A stretch of 58,616 nt of DNA from Chryseolinea sp. GTDB taxonomy: Bacteria > Bacteroidota > Bacteroidia > Cytophagales > Cyclobacteriaceae. The first letter of the stretch is position 1, and each line of letters opens with the position of its first letter. The notes beneath the pieces were generated by a model. The model did not search any database and was not told the origin of the DNA. It saw only the letters and a program-made list of their open reading frames with translations. Positions 46,076 through 54,969 of this stretch are shown piece after piece. A program made the translations under genes and the position numbers. The DNA is taken from assembly GCA_025923195.1 (NCBI GenBank), contig JAICGJ010000013.1, positions 1 to 58,616 on the forward strand, read 5' to 3'.

Positions 46076-49045
46076 ATGAAAAGAATCGAGCTGCTCTTGT
46101 TGGTCCTTTTTGTATGTCAGCATGGTTGGACACAGGTAGTATTAGAAAACAACCCGACATCAATTCGATGGTCGCAAATTAATACCGATCATTTTCGGAT
46201 TGTTTTTCCGCGAGGGTTTGATCAGCAGGCCCAACGGATGGCCAACACTTTAGAACACATCCGCAGTGCCGAATCCCGTACCCTTGGTTCGGACCCCAAG
46301 AGAATTTCCGTAATTCTGCAAAATCAGTCGTCGGAATCGAATGGCTTCGTATCGATCTTACCCCGCAGGTCTGAGTTCTTCACAATGCCCCCGCAGGACT
46401 ATAATTTTATAGGTACAAATGATTGGTTGAACTTACTGGCTGCACACGAATACCGGCACGTTGTACAATACCAGCACGCTACACGCGGATTTAATAAGGT
46501 GATGTATTATCTGTTCGGGCCCACTACCTTGGCCGGCTTTGCCCAGGCCGCTGTACCCGCCTGGTTTTGGGAAGGAGATGCGGTGGTAACGGAAACTGCG
46601 CTTACACCCAGCGGCCGCGGGAGGATACCAAATTTCGGACTGGTGTTCAAGACAAACTTGATGGAAGGAAGGACATTCAACTATCACAAGCAATACCTCC
46701 GGTCTTACAAGCATCAGATTCCCAATCATTATGTCCTGGGATATTTTATGGTAAGTCATCTTCGACGGGAATCCAAGGATCCGCACATTTGGGCGGACAT
46801 TACAGCCAGGGCCTGGAGTGTCCCGTTCGTTCCATTTACATTTTCTAACGCGATTCACAAAAAGACAGGCCGATATGTATCAGACCTCTTCCAAGATATG
46901 GCTGCAGATCTGAGAAGGGACTGGCAAGCGGAAGTTGATGCATTGCAACTCACGGCGTTCAAGAATGTTAACCGAAGAAAAACACGGGCGTACACGGACT
47001 ATCTTTATCCCCAACCGGTCTCCGCTGATCGCGTTTTGGTAATGAAGCGTGGCATAGGAGACATCGAAAAATTCGTGATTCTGGACAAGGACATGAAGGA
47101 ACATAAAATATTCACACCCGGCTTTGTGAATGATGCGGGTATGCTTTCCGTTGCAGGAGATAGAATTGTATGGAGTGAATATGGTTACGATCCTAGGTGG
47201 GCCGTAAGAAATTATTCCGTGGTCAAAGTTTATAATATGTCGTCAAAGTACAGGAAGGTAATTGGCAATCGTCGGTCAAGGTTAAGTGGTCCATGCTTAT
47301 CGCCCGATGGCACGATGGTCGCTGCGGTTGAGTCCGATAATGACTACAACGTATCGTTGCAATTGTTTGATGTGGCAAGAGGGAGAAAGCTCAAGACATT
47401 CACAAACACGGAGAATGCGTTTTTATCAATGCCGCGCTGGTCTGCGGATGGCAAGTCGATTCTCGTAATCAAGACTTTTAGTAATGGAAAGAAAATTTCC
47501 GTCATTAACGTGTCCGACGGGTCGTCTCAAGATCTTCTCACCCTGGGCCATGAAAATGTTGGACATCCAATAGTATTTAGAAACTATATTTTATTCAACT
47601 CTCCCATAACGGGTATTGATAATATTTATGCCTACGACACAGCGACGAGGGTCCGGTATCAGGTCACAACCAGTAAGTATGGAGCGTATAATCCAGCCGT
47701 TAGCACTGACGGAAAAACGATATACTATAATGAACAGACACGAAACGGATTGGATGTTGTCAATATTCCACTTGATGCGTCAACCTGGAAGATATTTGAG
47801 GCCTCGAGTCCCGGTCCCAAAGCGCTGTACCAACATCTGGTGGAACAGGAAGGAAGAACGCACTTGTTTGATAGTGTCCCCGCCACTAGCCATGCAGTGA
47901 TGCGGTATTCAAAGTTGAAAGGGCTTGTCAATCCCTATAGTTGGGGCGCTTTTGTGACCAATGATCTGGCGCAGATCAATGTTGGAATTGCATCGCGTGA
48001 TATCCTAAGCACGACCTCACTTTCGGCTGGATACATGTATGATATTAATGAAGGTACTTCATCCTGGTCCGCGGGGATAAGTTACCAGGGCCTGTATCCA
48101 ATTCTTGATCTCAGCTTTCGCACGGGTGATAGAGAAAACGATGAGAGTTATAATTCGTATGATGTCGAGTTTTCATGGAATGAGTTCACTACGGAAGGAG
48201 GATTTCGAATCCCTTTCAATCTGACCAATTCGAAGTACATATCGAACTTGACTATCGGTAACGGTATTGGTTTTACCCGAACGACCGAATTCAGAAATTT
48301 AACAACGAGGAATGGTCAGGTGGTCTATGATGGTCCGGCGAGGGCGGTGCCGGCATTCGATTCGTTGCGATTCATCTATAAAGACCAGTTGAACAATGGC
48401 GATCTGATTTACAATCACGCTTCGCTTGCATTTTCAAATTTATTAAAGCGTAGCCATCGCGATTTTTTGCCAAGATGGGGCCAGTCGCTGACTATGAATT
48501 TTTATAACACACCTTATGGTGGAGACTTTGAAGCTTGGCAGTTTGCCGGCCAAATGTCCCTATATTTCCCCGGATTTTTTAAGCATCATTTCCTTTACGC
48601 CCGGGTAGGTTATCAGCAAAGTTTCCAAGGCGTTGAAACCAACACCTATATTTTCAGAAATATGATCGCGAAGCCCCGGGCGCATAGCTATCCGACCGAT
48701 GAAAAATTTGTTTCCATGTCCGCTAATTATGCGTTGCCCCTATGGTATCCTGACATCGCGCTAGGTCCAGTGTTGAACATACAACGCATCAAGGCAAATC
48801 TCTTTTTTGACTACGGTCAAGGTACCGGCAATGTCTACTACTACAAACCAAGTTCACCTGTCGTGTATGCCTTGCAAACGGATGAGACCTACCAGTCAGT
48901 GGGGGTTGAAACAACATTTGATTTCAATGTCATGAGATTCCTGCCGAAATTCGAGTTGGGTTTCCGGTCTACCTATCGCTTTGCAAATATGTATAACGAC
49001 AGCGGTGTGGTTTTTGAAGTAGTGATCGGGAATATCGCCTTCTGA
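46076..49045 (+). CDS. HExxH peptidase / TolB-like propeller / C-terminal beta-barrel protein
   Basis: 989 residues with a signal peptide (cleavage near HGWTQ). The N-terminal part has a zinc-peptidase site HEYRH (124-128) and a downstream PAWFWEGDAV (Glu166), the arrangement of Peptidase_MA-like gluzincins. About residues 300-600 form a TolB/WD40-like propeller, with LSPDGTMVAAVES, MPRWSADGKSILVI and NPAVSTDGKTIYY repeats. From about 630 the chain looks like an outer-membrane barrel and ends VIGNIAF. This suggests a peptidase held at the cell surface or periplasm by its own barrel. Its start is 56 bases behind the DUF4249 gene, which links it to the receptor operon. Substrate unknown. Confidence 0.85.
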   Translation: MKRIELLLLVLFVCQHGWTQVVLENNPTSIRWSQINTDHFRIVFPRGFDQQAQRMANTLEHIRSAESRTLGSDPKRISVILQNQSSESNGFVSILPRRSEFFTMPPQDYNFIGTNDWLNLLAAHEYRHVVQYQHATRGFNKVMYYLFGPTTLAGFAQAAVPAWFWEGDAVVTETALTPSGRGRIPNFGLVFKTNLMEGRTFNYHKQYLRSYKHQIPNHYVLGYFMVSHLRRESKDPHIWADITARAWSVPFVPFTFSNAIHKKTGRYVSDLFQDMAADLRRDWQAEVDALQLTAFKNVNRRKTRAYTDYLYPQPVSADRVLVMKRGIGDIEKFVILDKDMKEHKIFTPGFVNDAGMLSVAGDRIVWSEYGYDPRWAVRNYSVVKVYNMSSKYRKVIGNRRSRLSGPCLSPDGTMVAAVESDNDYNVSLQLFDVARGRKLKTFTNTENAFLSMPRWSADGKSILVIKTFSNGKKISVINVSDGSSQDLLTLGHENVGHPIVFRNYILFNSPITGIDNIYAYDTATRVRYQVTTSKYGAYNPAVSTDGKTIYYNEQTRNGLDVVNIPLDASTWKIFEASSPGPKALYQHLVEQEGRTHLFDSVPATSHAVMRYSKLKGLVNPYSWGAFVTNDLAQINVGIASRDILSTTSLSAGYMYDINEGTSSWSAGISYQGLYPILDLSFRTGDRENDESYNSYDVEFSWNEFTTEGGFRIPFNLTNSKYISNLTIGNGIGFTRTTEFRNLTTRNGQVVYDGPARAVPAFDSLRFIYKDQLNNGDLIYNHASLAFSNLLKRSHRDFLPRWGQSLTMNFYNTPYGGDFEAWQFAGQMSLYFPGFFKHHFLYARVGYQQSFQGVETNTYIFRNMIAKPRAHSYPTDEKFVSMSANYALPLWYPDIALGPVLNIQRIKANLFFDYGQGTGNVYYYKPSSPVVYALQTDETYQSVGVETTFDFNVMRFLPKFELGFRSTYRFANMYNDSGVVFEVVIGNIAF

Positions 49046-49048
49046 GTG

Positions 49049-49080
49049 CTTGAAAATCGGTTTAATTAAACCTATTTTTG
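49049..49080 (+). promoter_or_regulatory. candidate promoter of pdhC with palindromic operator
   Basis: CTTG (49049-49052, one mismatch from TTTG), 20-base spacer, TATTTTTG (49073-49080), a full match to TAnnTTTG. The spacer contains a perfect 14-bp palindrome GGTTTAATTAAACC (49059-49072) touching the -7 element. A dimeric regulator bound here would block polymerase. Confidence 0.5.
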
Positions 49081-49117
49081 GCCTTTCTAAAAAACCACAA
49101 GGTAATTTCAAAAACCA

Positions 49118-50764
49118 ATGGCAGAAATAGTACGAATGCCCAAAATGAGCGATACCATGACAGAAGGAGTGGTAGCCAAATGGCATAAGAAGGTGGGCGA
49201 TACCATCAAGTCTGGGGAGTTGATGGCGGAAATTGAGACAGACAAGGCGACCATGGACTACGAGTCGTTTAATTCGGGAACTGTATTGTATTTGGGAGTG
49301 GAGGAAGGTAAAGCCGTTGCTGTCAACGACATACTTGCGATTGTCGGCAACCCTGGTGAAGATTATAAGAGTTTATTGGAAAGTGCCGGTAACGGAGAGG
49401 AACCTGCACCAGAAAGAAAAGCAACCGAAAATAAGTCTGAGGAAAGCAAAACTGCTCCTAAGCCATCGGAAGCGCAAACAGCGACCGCTACTGCAATTGA
49501 TACATCGGGAATCAAGGCGGAGATCGTCTTGATGCCGAAGATGAGTGATACGATGACCGAAGGCGTCGTAGCTGCCTGGCACAAAAAGGTTGGCGATACG
49601 GTGAAGGCTAATGAACTGCTGGCTGAGATCGAAACAGATAAGGCTACTATGGAGTACGAATCCTATAACGCGGGCACCTTGCTGTATGTTGGTGTTGAGG
49701 CCGGTAAAGCAATTCCAGTCAATGGTGTGCTTGCAATAATTGGCGAAAAGGACGCCGATTGGAAGACCTTGTTAAAAGCGCATGAGGCAAAGGGGTCTGG
49801 TGAACCCGCGCCACCTGCTCCCCCAAAGCAAGAAGGTGCTGCTGCAACGGAAACCAAACCTGCGGAGGCAGAAGCCTCCCATGCTTCAAACGGGCGCATC
49901 AAAGCTTCGCCGCTGGCAAAGAAGCTGGCAAAGGATAAAGGATATGATCTGGGAAAGATTACGGGCTCAGGAGAAAATGGACGTATCACGAAGGTAGACG
50001 TTGAAAACTACAAGCCAGCGCCGCAAGTTGCTGCGCCAAAAGGTGGGCCGGCTCTCGTGAGTTTGCCAAAAGTCGTTGGAGAAGAAAGTTTTGAAGAGGT
50101 TGCAGTTTCACAAATGCGCAAGACAATCGCGAGGCGTTTGTCGGAAAGCAAGTTTACTGCTCCCCACTTTTATTTGACGATGGAAATCAATATGGACAAA
50201 GCCGTTGAAGCCAGGAAGAGCATTAATGAAGTTAGTCCTGTTAAGATCTCATTTAATGACATGGTGATCAAAGCGGCTGCAGCCGCCTTGCGCCAGCATC
50301 CTGATGTTAACGTGAGTTACCTTGGAGATAAGATGAGAAAGAATCATCATATCCATATCGGGGTCGCCGTCGCGGTTAAAGACGGACTACTCGTTCCTGT
50401 GATACGCTTTGCGGACAATAAATCTCTTTCTCACATAGCCACAGAGGTAAAAGAGCTGGCGCAGAAAGCGCATGATAAAAAGCTCCAACCTTCCGAGTGG
50501 GAGGGTAGTACGTTCACTGTCTCGAACCTAGGAATGTTTGGCATCGAAGAATTTACCGCTATTATTAATACCCCCGATGCGTGTATCATGGCTGTTGGTG
50601 GAATTAAAGAAACGGCAATTGTGAAAAATGGACAACTCGTACCCGGCAATGTGATGAAAGTTACGTTGTCGTGCGACCATCGCGCCGTAGATGGCGCAGT
50701 TGGAGCTGCGTTCTTGAAAACATTTAAAGGCTTGTTGGAGGACCCCGTGAGAATTTTAATTTAA
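49118..50764 (+). CDS. pdhC: pyruvate dehydrogenase E2 (dihydrolipoyl acetyltransferase)
   Basis: 548 residues. Two lipoyl domains (about 1-78 and 133-210), each with the lipoylated Lys in ETDKAT (Lys43 and Lys175), are joined by Ala/Pro/Glu-rich linkers. A peripheral-subunit-binding domain (about 260-300, IKASPLAKKLAKDKGYDL) is followed by the catalytic core with FTVSNLGMFG and the active-site LSCDHRAVDGAVG. The core acetyltransferase type is pyruvate rather than oxoglutarate by its double lipoyl domain and SDTMTEGVV motif. No E1 or E3 gene is adjacent. It likely starts from its own promoter at 49049. Confidence 0.94.
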   Translation: MAEIVRMPKMSDTMTEGVVAKWHKKVGDTIKSGELMAEIETDKATMDYESFNSGTVLYLGVEEGKAVAVNDILAIVGNPGEDYKSLLESAGNGEEPAPERKATENKSEESKTAPKPSEAQTATATAIDTSGIKAEIVLMPKMSDTMTEGVVAAWHKKVGDTVKANELLAEIETDKATMEYESYNAGTLLYVGVEAGKAIPVNGVLAIIGEKDADWKTLLKAHEAKGSGEPAPPAPPKQEGAAATETKPAEAEASHASNGRIKASPLAKKLAKDKGYDLGKITGSGENGRITKVDVENYKPAPQVAAPKGGPALVSLPKVVGEESFEEVAVSQMRKTIARRLSESKFTAPHFYLTMEINMDKAVEARKSINEVSPVKISFNDMVIKAAAAALRQHPDVNVSYLGDKMRKNHHIHIGVAVAVKDGLLVPVIRFADNKSLSHIATEVKELAQKAHDKKLQPSEWEGSTFTVSNLGMFGIEEFTAIINTPDACIMAVGGIKETAIVKNGQLVPGNVMKVTLSCDHRAVDGAVGAAFLKTFKGLLEDPVRILI

Positions 50765-50779
50765 TAACTATCGATAAGT

Positions 50780-50810
50780 CCCTGGAGCGATCCAGGGCTT
50801 TTTATTTTTA
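50780..50810 (+). terminator. intrinsic terminator of pdhC
   Basis: Stem CCCTGGA (50780-50786) against TCCAGGG (50791-50797), 4-base loop, then a T-rich tract to 50810, only 7 bases before the hslV start. It should reduce read-through into hslV. Confidence 0.85.
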
Positions 50811-50816
50811 TTCCCT

Positions 50817-51353
50817 ATGAAAAAAATTCATGCTACTACCATCATTGCCGTTCTGCACAACGGACAAATCGCGATTGGAGGCGACGGCCAGGCTACCATG
50901 GGTAACTACGTTGCAAAAAGCAATGTGCGGAAAATACGAAAACTGCAGGACGGTAAAGTGTTAGCGGGTTTTGCCGGTTCCACCGCCGATGCATTTACCT
51001 TGATAGAGCGCTTTGAAGAAAAGCTCAACACTTACGGAGGAAATATGAAGCGTGCTGCTATTGAATTGGCGAAGGACTGGCGTATGGATCGCTTTCTGCG
51101 TCGACTGGAGGCAATGCTGATCACAGCCAACAAAGAAGAGCTCCTGGTGCTATCCGGTACGGGGGATGTGCTGGAGCCTGACAATCACGTCGCGGCGATA
51201 GGGTCAGGGGCCATGTATGCACAAGCCGCTGCGCTTGCATTAAAAAAACATGCGTCACACTTGTCAGCTGAAGAAATTGTCCGCGAAAGCCTGAACATAG
51301 CGGCTGATATATGCATTTATACAAACCATAATCTTGTAGTCGAGAAATTGTGA
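50817..51353 (+). CDS. hslV: ATP-dependent protease peptidase subunit HslV
   Basis: 178 residues, an N-terminal nucleophile peptidase. After a short propeptide (MKKIHA), the active Thr begins TTIIAV. The subunit interior shows [29 protein letters not shown] and the C-terminal NHNLVVEKL. With the ATPase HslU, not in this window, it forms the HslUV proteasome-like complex. A terminator separates it from pdhC, and its promoter is not obvious. Confidence 0.96.
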   Translation: MKKIHATTIIAVLHNGQIAIGGDGQATMGNYVAKSNVRKIRKLQDGKVLAGFAGSTADAFTLIERFEEKLNTYGGNMKRAAIELAKDWRMDRFLRRLEAMLITANKEELLVLSGTGDVLEPDNHVAAIGSGAMYAQAAALALKKHASHLSAEEIVRESLNIAADICIYTNHNLVVEKL

Positions 51354-51386
51354 TTGACGGATCTTGTGTCCAATTGTAGACTTCGA

Positions 51387-52508
51387 TCAGGGAAGGTTTT
51401 CGACTTTTTCTTGTTCCTTCTCAATCTTTTTTTCAGCCAATTTCGGAGGGGCATTCTCGGCACTGCTGTTGACACCGCGGTCTTTATCTTCCAACAGAAT
51501 TACGAAGGGTTTCAGATGATCGGAATGCGCGAGCAGAATTTTAAGTACTCCAATTGCGGGTACCGCGAGGATCATACCGGCAATGCCTAATATTTTTCCC
51601 CCAAGAACTAAGGCGATTATCGCAGCCAGGGCATTTATGCTGACCTTGGATCCAGTAATGCGTGGCGTGATAAAATTCCCTTCCAAAAATTGAACCACCG
51701 CAAACACGATAACCACTCCAACGGCATACCAGATACTATCTTTTGTAATGAGCGCCATGAGCAGCGGAAACAAAGCGCCAATGATGATCCCTACGTATGG
51801 TATAATCGTAAGCACCCCTGAGAGTATTCCAAAAAAAATGGCATGATCAATTCCCAGGGCCAGCAACCCAATGCAATTTAATGATGCAATAATAAGGGTC
51901 ACCCAAGTTAGACCCGAGATGTATCCCTGAATTACTCTTTCCATGTCCTTCTTCCAAACAAATTCGCTGTCACCCGGAATGAGACTTAAAAAGAAGTCCT
52001 TGAACTTATCCCGGTAAATCAAAACCAAAAAAATGTAAATGGGGATTTGAATTAATACGGACAGCGTATTGGTAGTGGAAATCAAAACATCACCTAAATA
52101 TTTGCTGACCGTGCGCACTGATTCGGCCAGGAACTTATTTTGTTCCGAGGTGCTAATGCCGAAATCCTGCCTTAGCCTGCCACTAACCTCGTTGATAAAC
52201 GCCTCAAATTTTGCCTGTAGGTTAGGAAGGTCGTTGATCAATCCAACAACCTGGCTTACAACCAGCCAAATCAACAGACCCATTATGACGACTGTCACAG
52301 CTAATACGATGGTGATTGACAGTGCAGTGCCTAATCTGCGCTTTTCAAGCTTTTTAACTATCGGAAGCATAACAATAGCAAGGAACACGGCAAACGCGAG
52401 CGGAACTACAATGTCGCTGGCCAGGATGGTTGCCGTAATGGTGAGAGCTATGACCACCAATAATTTATAGATATAGTCAAGGCGATCAAATGGTTTAAGA
52501 GTCGACAT
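51387..52508 (-). CDS. AI-2E family transporter (PerM/TqsA-like permease)
   Basis: 373 residues with about eight membrane helices and a long soluble insert between (about 90-150). The family motif FLEGNFITPRITGSKVSINALAA is present near 280-300. Members include TqsA, linked to AI-2 export, and sodium/proton antiporters, so the substrate is uncertain. The C-terminal 30 residues are charged and cytoplasmic. It follows the aminotransferase gene by 8 bases and is convergent with hslV. Confidence 0.9.
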   Translation of the reverse strand: MSTLKPFDRLDYIYKLLVVIALTITATILASDIVVPLAFAVFLAIVMLPIVKKLEKRRLGTALSITIVLAVTVVIMGLLIWLVVSQVVGLINDLPNLQAKFEAFINEVSGRLRQDFGISTSEQNKFLAESVRTVSKYLGDVLISTTNTLSVLIQIPIYIFLVLIYRDKFKDFFLSLIPGDSEFVWKKDMERVIQGYISGLTWVTLIIASLNCIGLLALGIDHAIFFGILSGVLTIIPYVGIIIGALFPLLMALITKDSIWYAVGVVIVFAVVQFLEGNFITPRITGSKVSINALAAIIALVLGGKILGIAGMILAVPAIGVLKILLAHSDHLKPFVILLEDKDRGVNSSAENAPPKLAEKKIEKEQEKVENLP

Positions 52509-52516
52509 GAACGAAG

Positions 52517-53701
52517 TTAGGTATTATCAATGGCCATTAAAATGGTTTTGCATGACTCCTCGATTTGTTTTTTTGTAATCGTCAAAGGCGGGGCTATGCG
52601 AAAACTGTATGGGTGAGAGAGAAACCAGTAGCAGATGACGCCAAGTTCTTTCGCGCTATGTACAATTCTGGTTACGATCTCTGGTGATTCAAAGTCTAGG
52701 GCAAACAATAGACCAATCCTCCTAACGGCTTTGATCCTTGGATGGCGGAGCAAACTTTCGAACAGCCTTCCCTTTTCTTCGACGTCATCCAGCAGCCGTT
52801 CGTTCTCTATTACCTCGAGCGTAGCCAAAGCTGACGCGCAGCAAACCGGATTGCCTCCGAATGTCGTTATGTGGCCAAGCATTGGATCATGGGTCAACGT
52901 CGCCATTATCTTTCTGTCTGATATAAAGGCCCCGATAGGTAATCCGCCGCCGAACGCTTTAGCTATTGTTAGAATATCGGGCGATATCCCAAATTGTTCA
53001 AACGCAAATAACGTCCCTGTTCTACCCATGCCACATTGAATTTCGTCTAGGATTAAAAGTGCCCCGGTTTCGTTGCACCGGTGTCGCAGTGCCTTCATAT
53101 AAGATATGGAGGGAATCCGTACGCCGGCATCCCCTTGAACGGTTTCAAGGATCACACAGGCTGTTTTATCCGTAATCAGGTCCAGGTCTGTGGGATCATT
53201 GAAGTTTATGAAATCTATGTCAGGAAGTAGAGGCCGGAAGGCCTGCTTCTTTGCTTCATTTCCTGAAACGCTTAAGGAGCCATGAGTGCTTCCATGATAT
53301 GACTTGAAACATGACACGATGTGCGTCCGGCCGGTGTACCGCTTTGCCAGTTTTAACGCGCCCTCATTTGCCTCTGTTCCCGAGTTTACGAAGTAGCAGC
53401 AATTCAGATTATCCGGCAACAGACTTACGAGCTTTTTTGCCAGCGTATTGCTGGCAGATTGGATATATTCTCCATACACCATGACATGGAGGTGCTTGTC
53501 TACCTGTTCCTTGATTCGTTTGACGATTGTGGGATGCCGATGCCCGAGATTGTTTACACCAATACCCGAGATCAAATCTGTATAGCGCTTATTGTCAGTA
53601 TCATATATATAAATACCTTCAGCGTAACTTACAGATATTAAATAGGGTGATGAGGTCGTCTGCGCTAGGTGGGTGAAGAATGTTGCCTGACTGAAGTCCA
53701 T
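52517..53701 (-). CDS. class III PLP-dependent aminotransferase
   Basis: 394 residues, fold type I. The PLP Lys is in ILTIAKAFGGGLPIG, the Asp in LLILDEIQCGMGRTG, and the phosphate region is CYFVNSGTEANEGALKLA. Acetylornithine, ornithine and 4-aminobutyrate enzymes share these, and the substrate cannot be told from this sequence. No arginine or ornithine pathway genes are near. It is expressed with the AI-2E permease gene downstream. Confidence 0.9.
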   Translation of the reverse strand: MDFSQATFFTHLAQTTSSPYLISVSYAEGIYIYDTDNKRYTDLISGIGVNNLGHRHPTIVKRIKEQVDKHLHVMVYGEYIQSASNTLAKKLVSLLPDNLNCCYFVNSGTEANEGALKLAKRYTGRTHIVSCFKSYHGSTHGSLSVSGNEAKKQAFRPLLPDIDFINFNDPTDLDLITDKTACVILETVQGDAGVRIPSISYMKALRHRCNETGALLILDEIQCGMGRTGTLFAFEQFGISPDILTIAKAFGGGLPIGAFISDRKIMATLTHDPMLGHITTFGGNPVCCASALATLEVIENERLLDDVEEKGRLFESLLRHPRIKAVRRIGLLFALDFESPEIVTRIVHSAKELGVICYWFLSHPYSFRIAPPLTITKKQIEESCKTILMAIDNT

Positions 53702-53731
53702 TTCCTAAAACTAAGGAATAGAAGGGATGGA

Positions 53732-53760
53732 ATAAAAAAAATCCCGCGGAGGCGCGGGAT
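53732..53760 (-). terminator. intrinsic terminator after the 44-residue gene
   Basis: An 8-bp GC-rich stem, ATCCCGCG (53741-53748) against CGCGGGAT (53753-53760), with a 4-base loop. On the minus strand it is followed by a T-run (53732-53740). It lies between the 44-residue gene and the aminotransferase. Confidence 0.82.
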
Positions 53761-53841
53761 CAAAAAAACTAAACATCCACTAAAATGGGGGGCCTTTAAA
53801 AAATGGGCTAGGCGATTAAAAAATATTTTTATTTCATTCAA

Positions 53842-53976
53842 TTACACATTGACGGAAATGGATACGATCATACCGACGAGTACTACCAATGATAAGATTG
53901 CTAATTGCCTTAACCTTGGATTCATCTTGGAAGCCGGTCTATAGTTGCTGTAGTTTATATTACTGGTATAAGCCAT
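53842..53976 (-). CDS. small membrane protein (44 residues)
   Basis: 44 residues from the ATG at 53976; an in-frame ATG at 54054 adds 26 implausible residues. A polar N-terminus (MAYTSNINYSNYRPASKM) with many Tyr and Asn is followed by a single membrane helix (LRQLAILSLVVLVGMIVSIS). Its own strong terminator at 53732-53760 supports expression as a unit. No family recognised. Confidence 0.65.
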   Translation of the reverse strand: MAYTSNINYSNYRPASKMNPRLRQLAILSLVVLVGMIVSISVNV

Positions 53977-54395
53977 AGGAGGTTTATTTTGTCGTCCTTG
54001 ATAATTCAAATGTCGGCATAACCTGATACTCCTTGCCACCCTGAATCTGTACAAATCCTACATCGGTACACTTATAATTATCAATTAAAATAGAGGAGGG
54101 TACAGACAAAATTCCTGTGCCCCCCAATTTCCAGGGGGCCGATTTTTCAGCCATTGAAATAGTTCATTTAACGGCATGAAGCTTCGACTAAACGGAGGTA
54201 CTCGCACCAACTCGCAGTGTTAGAAAGTTTTTATCTGCCTTTTTTGTGAAGGCATATTCTCTGCTTCTTTTTAGAAATTTTTAGAAACTATACTTTTTAA
54301 TCCTGAAATGTTACATGAGCGCTTGAAATGTAATCACAAAATTATCAGACTATTAAATGATTTGACTTATAGTATAGTATAGCGCGAATTATTTC
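53977..54395. other. 419-bp stretch without a recognisable gene, with an orphan hairpin
   Basis: I see no credible coding frame here. It contains a terminator-like hairpin on the plus strand: GCCCCC (54119-54124) with GGGGGC (54134-54139), 9-base loop, then TTTTT at 54142-54146. No plus-strand gene precedes it. The right part (54180-54380) is AT-rich with no further feature I can support. A small RNA is possible but unproven. Confidence 0.4.
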
Positions 54396-54830
54396 TCACG
54401 TTTCAGTTACTTTTAAAAAGTCCAATACTTCCTGACGTACGTTGCGTATCCTCGATTCATCAAAGGGCTCGGTAGCGATGGATTTAAAGAGGTCGCTCAC
54501 GACAGACGACTTAAATCCCAGTGCAGAGGCATAGATCGTAGCAACCTCCAGCTCTACATCTTCAACGACTTCGTCGAGATAGATCATGTACACTAAATGG
54601 TATATCGCTTCCAGTTTCACCACTTTGTCATTGATGGAAAGAAACTTCAAATCAGAAATGTCAATGTTTGCTTGTTTTAGGTCATCGCTCTTGAAATTTA
54701 GTTGAAAGCCCCATTTTAGCAAGCATCTCAGGAAGCGGCTTTCAATCTTTTCATTTCCCAAAAAGAGGGCCAGGATGTTGAAGTAACTCTTCTTCACCGA
54801 ATCAAGATGTTCTTTCGTATTCTCATTCAT
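54396..54830 (-). CDS. TerB-like helical protein
   Basis: 144 residues, all-helical. The segment LEAIYHLVYMIYLDEVVEDVE (about 73-93) matches the acidic core of the TerB/DjlA-like fold, where Asp and Glu form the conserved patch. No signal peptide or membrane helix, so it is probably cytoplasmic. Members often bind metals or membranes in stress responses, but no tellurite genes are near. A promoter candidate at 54885-54916 suggests separate transcription. It is the second TerB-like fold in the window. Confidence 0.65.
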   Translation of the reverse strand: MNENTKEHLDSVKKSYFNILALFLGNEKIESRFLRCLLKWGFQLNFKSDDLKQANIDISDLKFLSINDKVVKLEAIYHLVYMIYLDEVVEDVELEVATIYASALGFKSSVVSDLFKSIATEPFDESRIRNVRQEVLDFLKVTET

Positions 54831-54884
54831 ACTGTTTTGTCGTTTGTATGACTCCCTCGAAGTCAGGGTTGCTCTAATTTAGGT

Positions 54885-54916
54885 TAAAAATACGCGAAGT
54901 AAGGGCCATCTACAAA
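54885..54916 (-). promoter_or_regulatory. candidate promoter of the TerB-like gene
   Basis: Minus strand: TTTG (54913-54916), 20-base spacer, TATTTTTA (54885-54892), one mismatch from TAnnTTTG. It lies 55 bases ahead of the ATG. Confidence 0.5.
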
Positions 54917-54969
54917 ACCAGCTGGCTGCTTAAAATCTTCAGACCTTGGGATTCACAGCGTTAGAGAAG

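Noticed and set aside
49118-49790. DNA-level repeats inside pdhC
   Set aside because: They are the two lipoyl domains of a standard E2 enzyme, not a mobile or unstable repeat.
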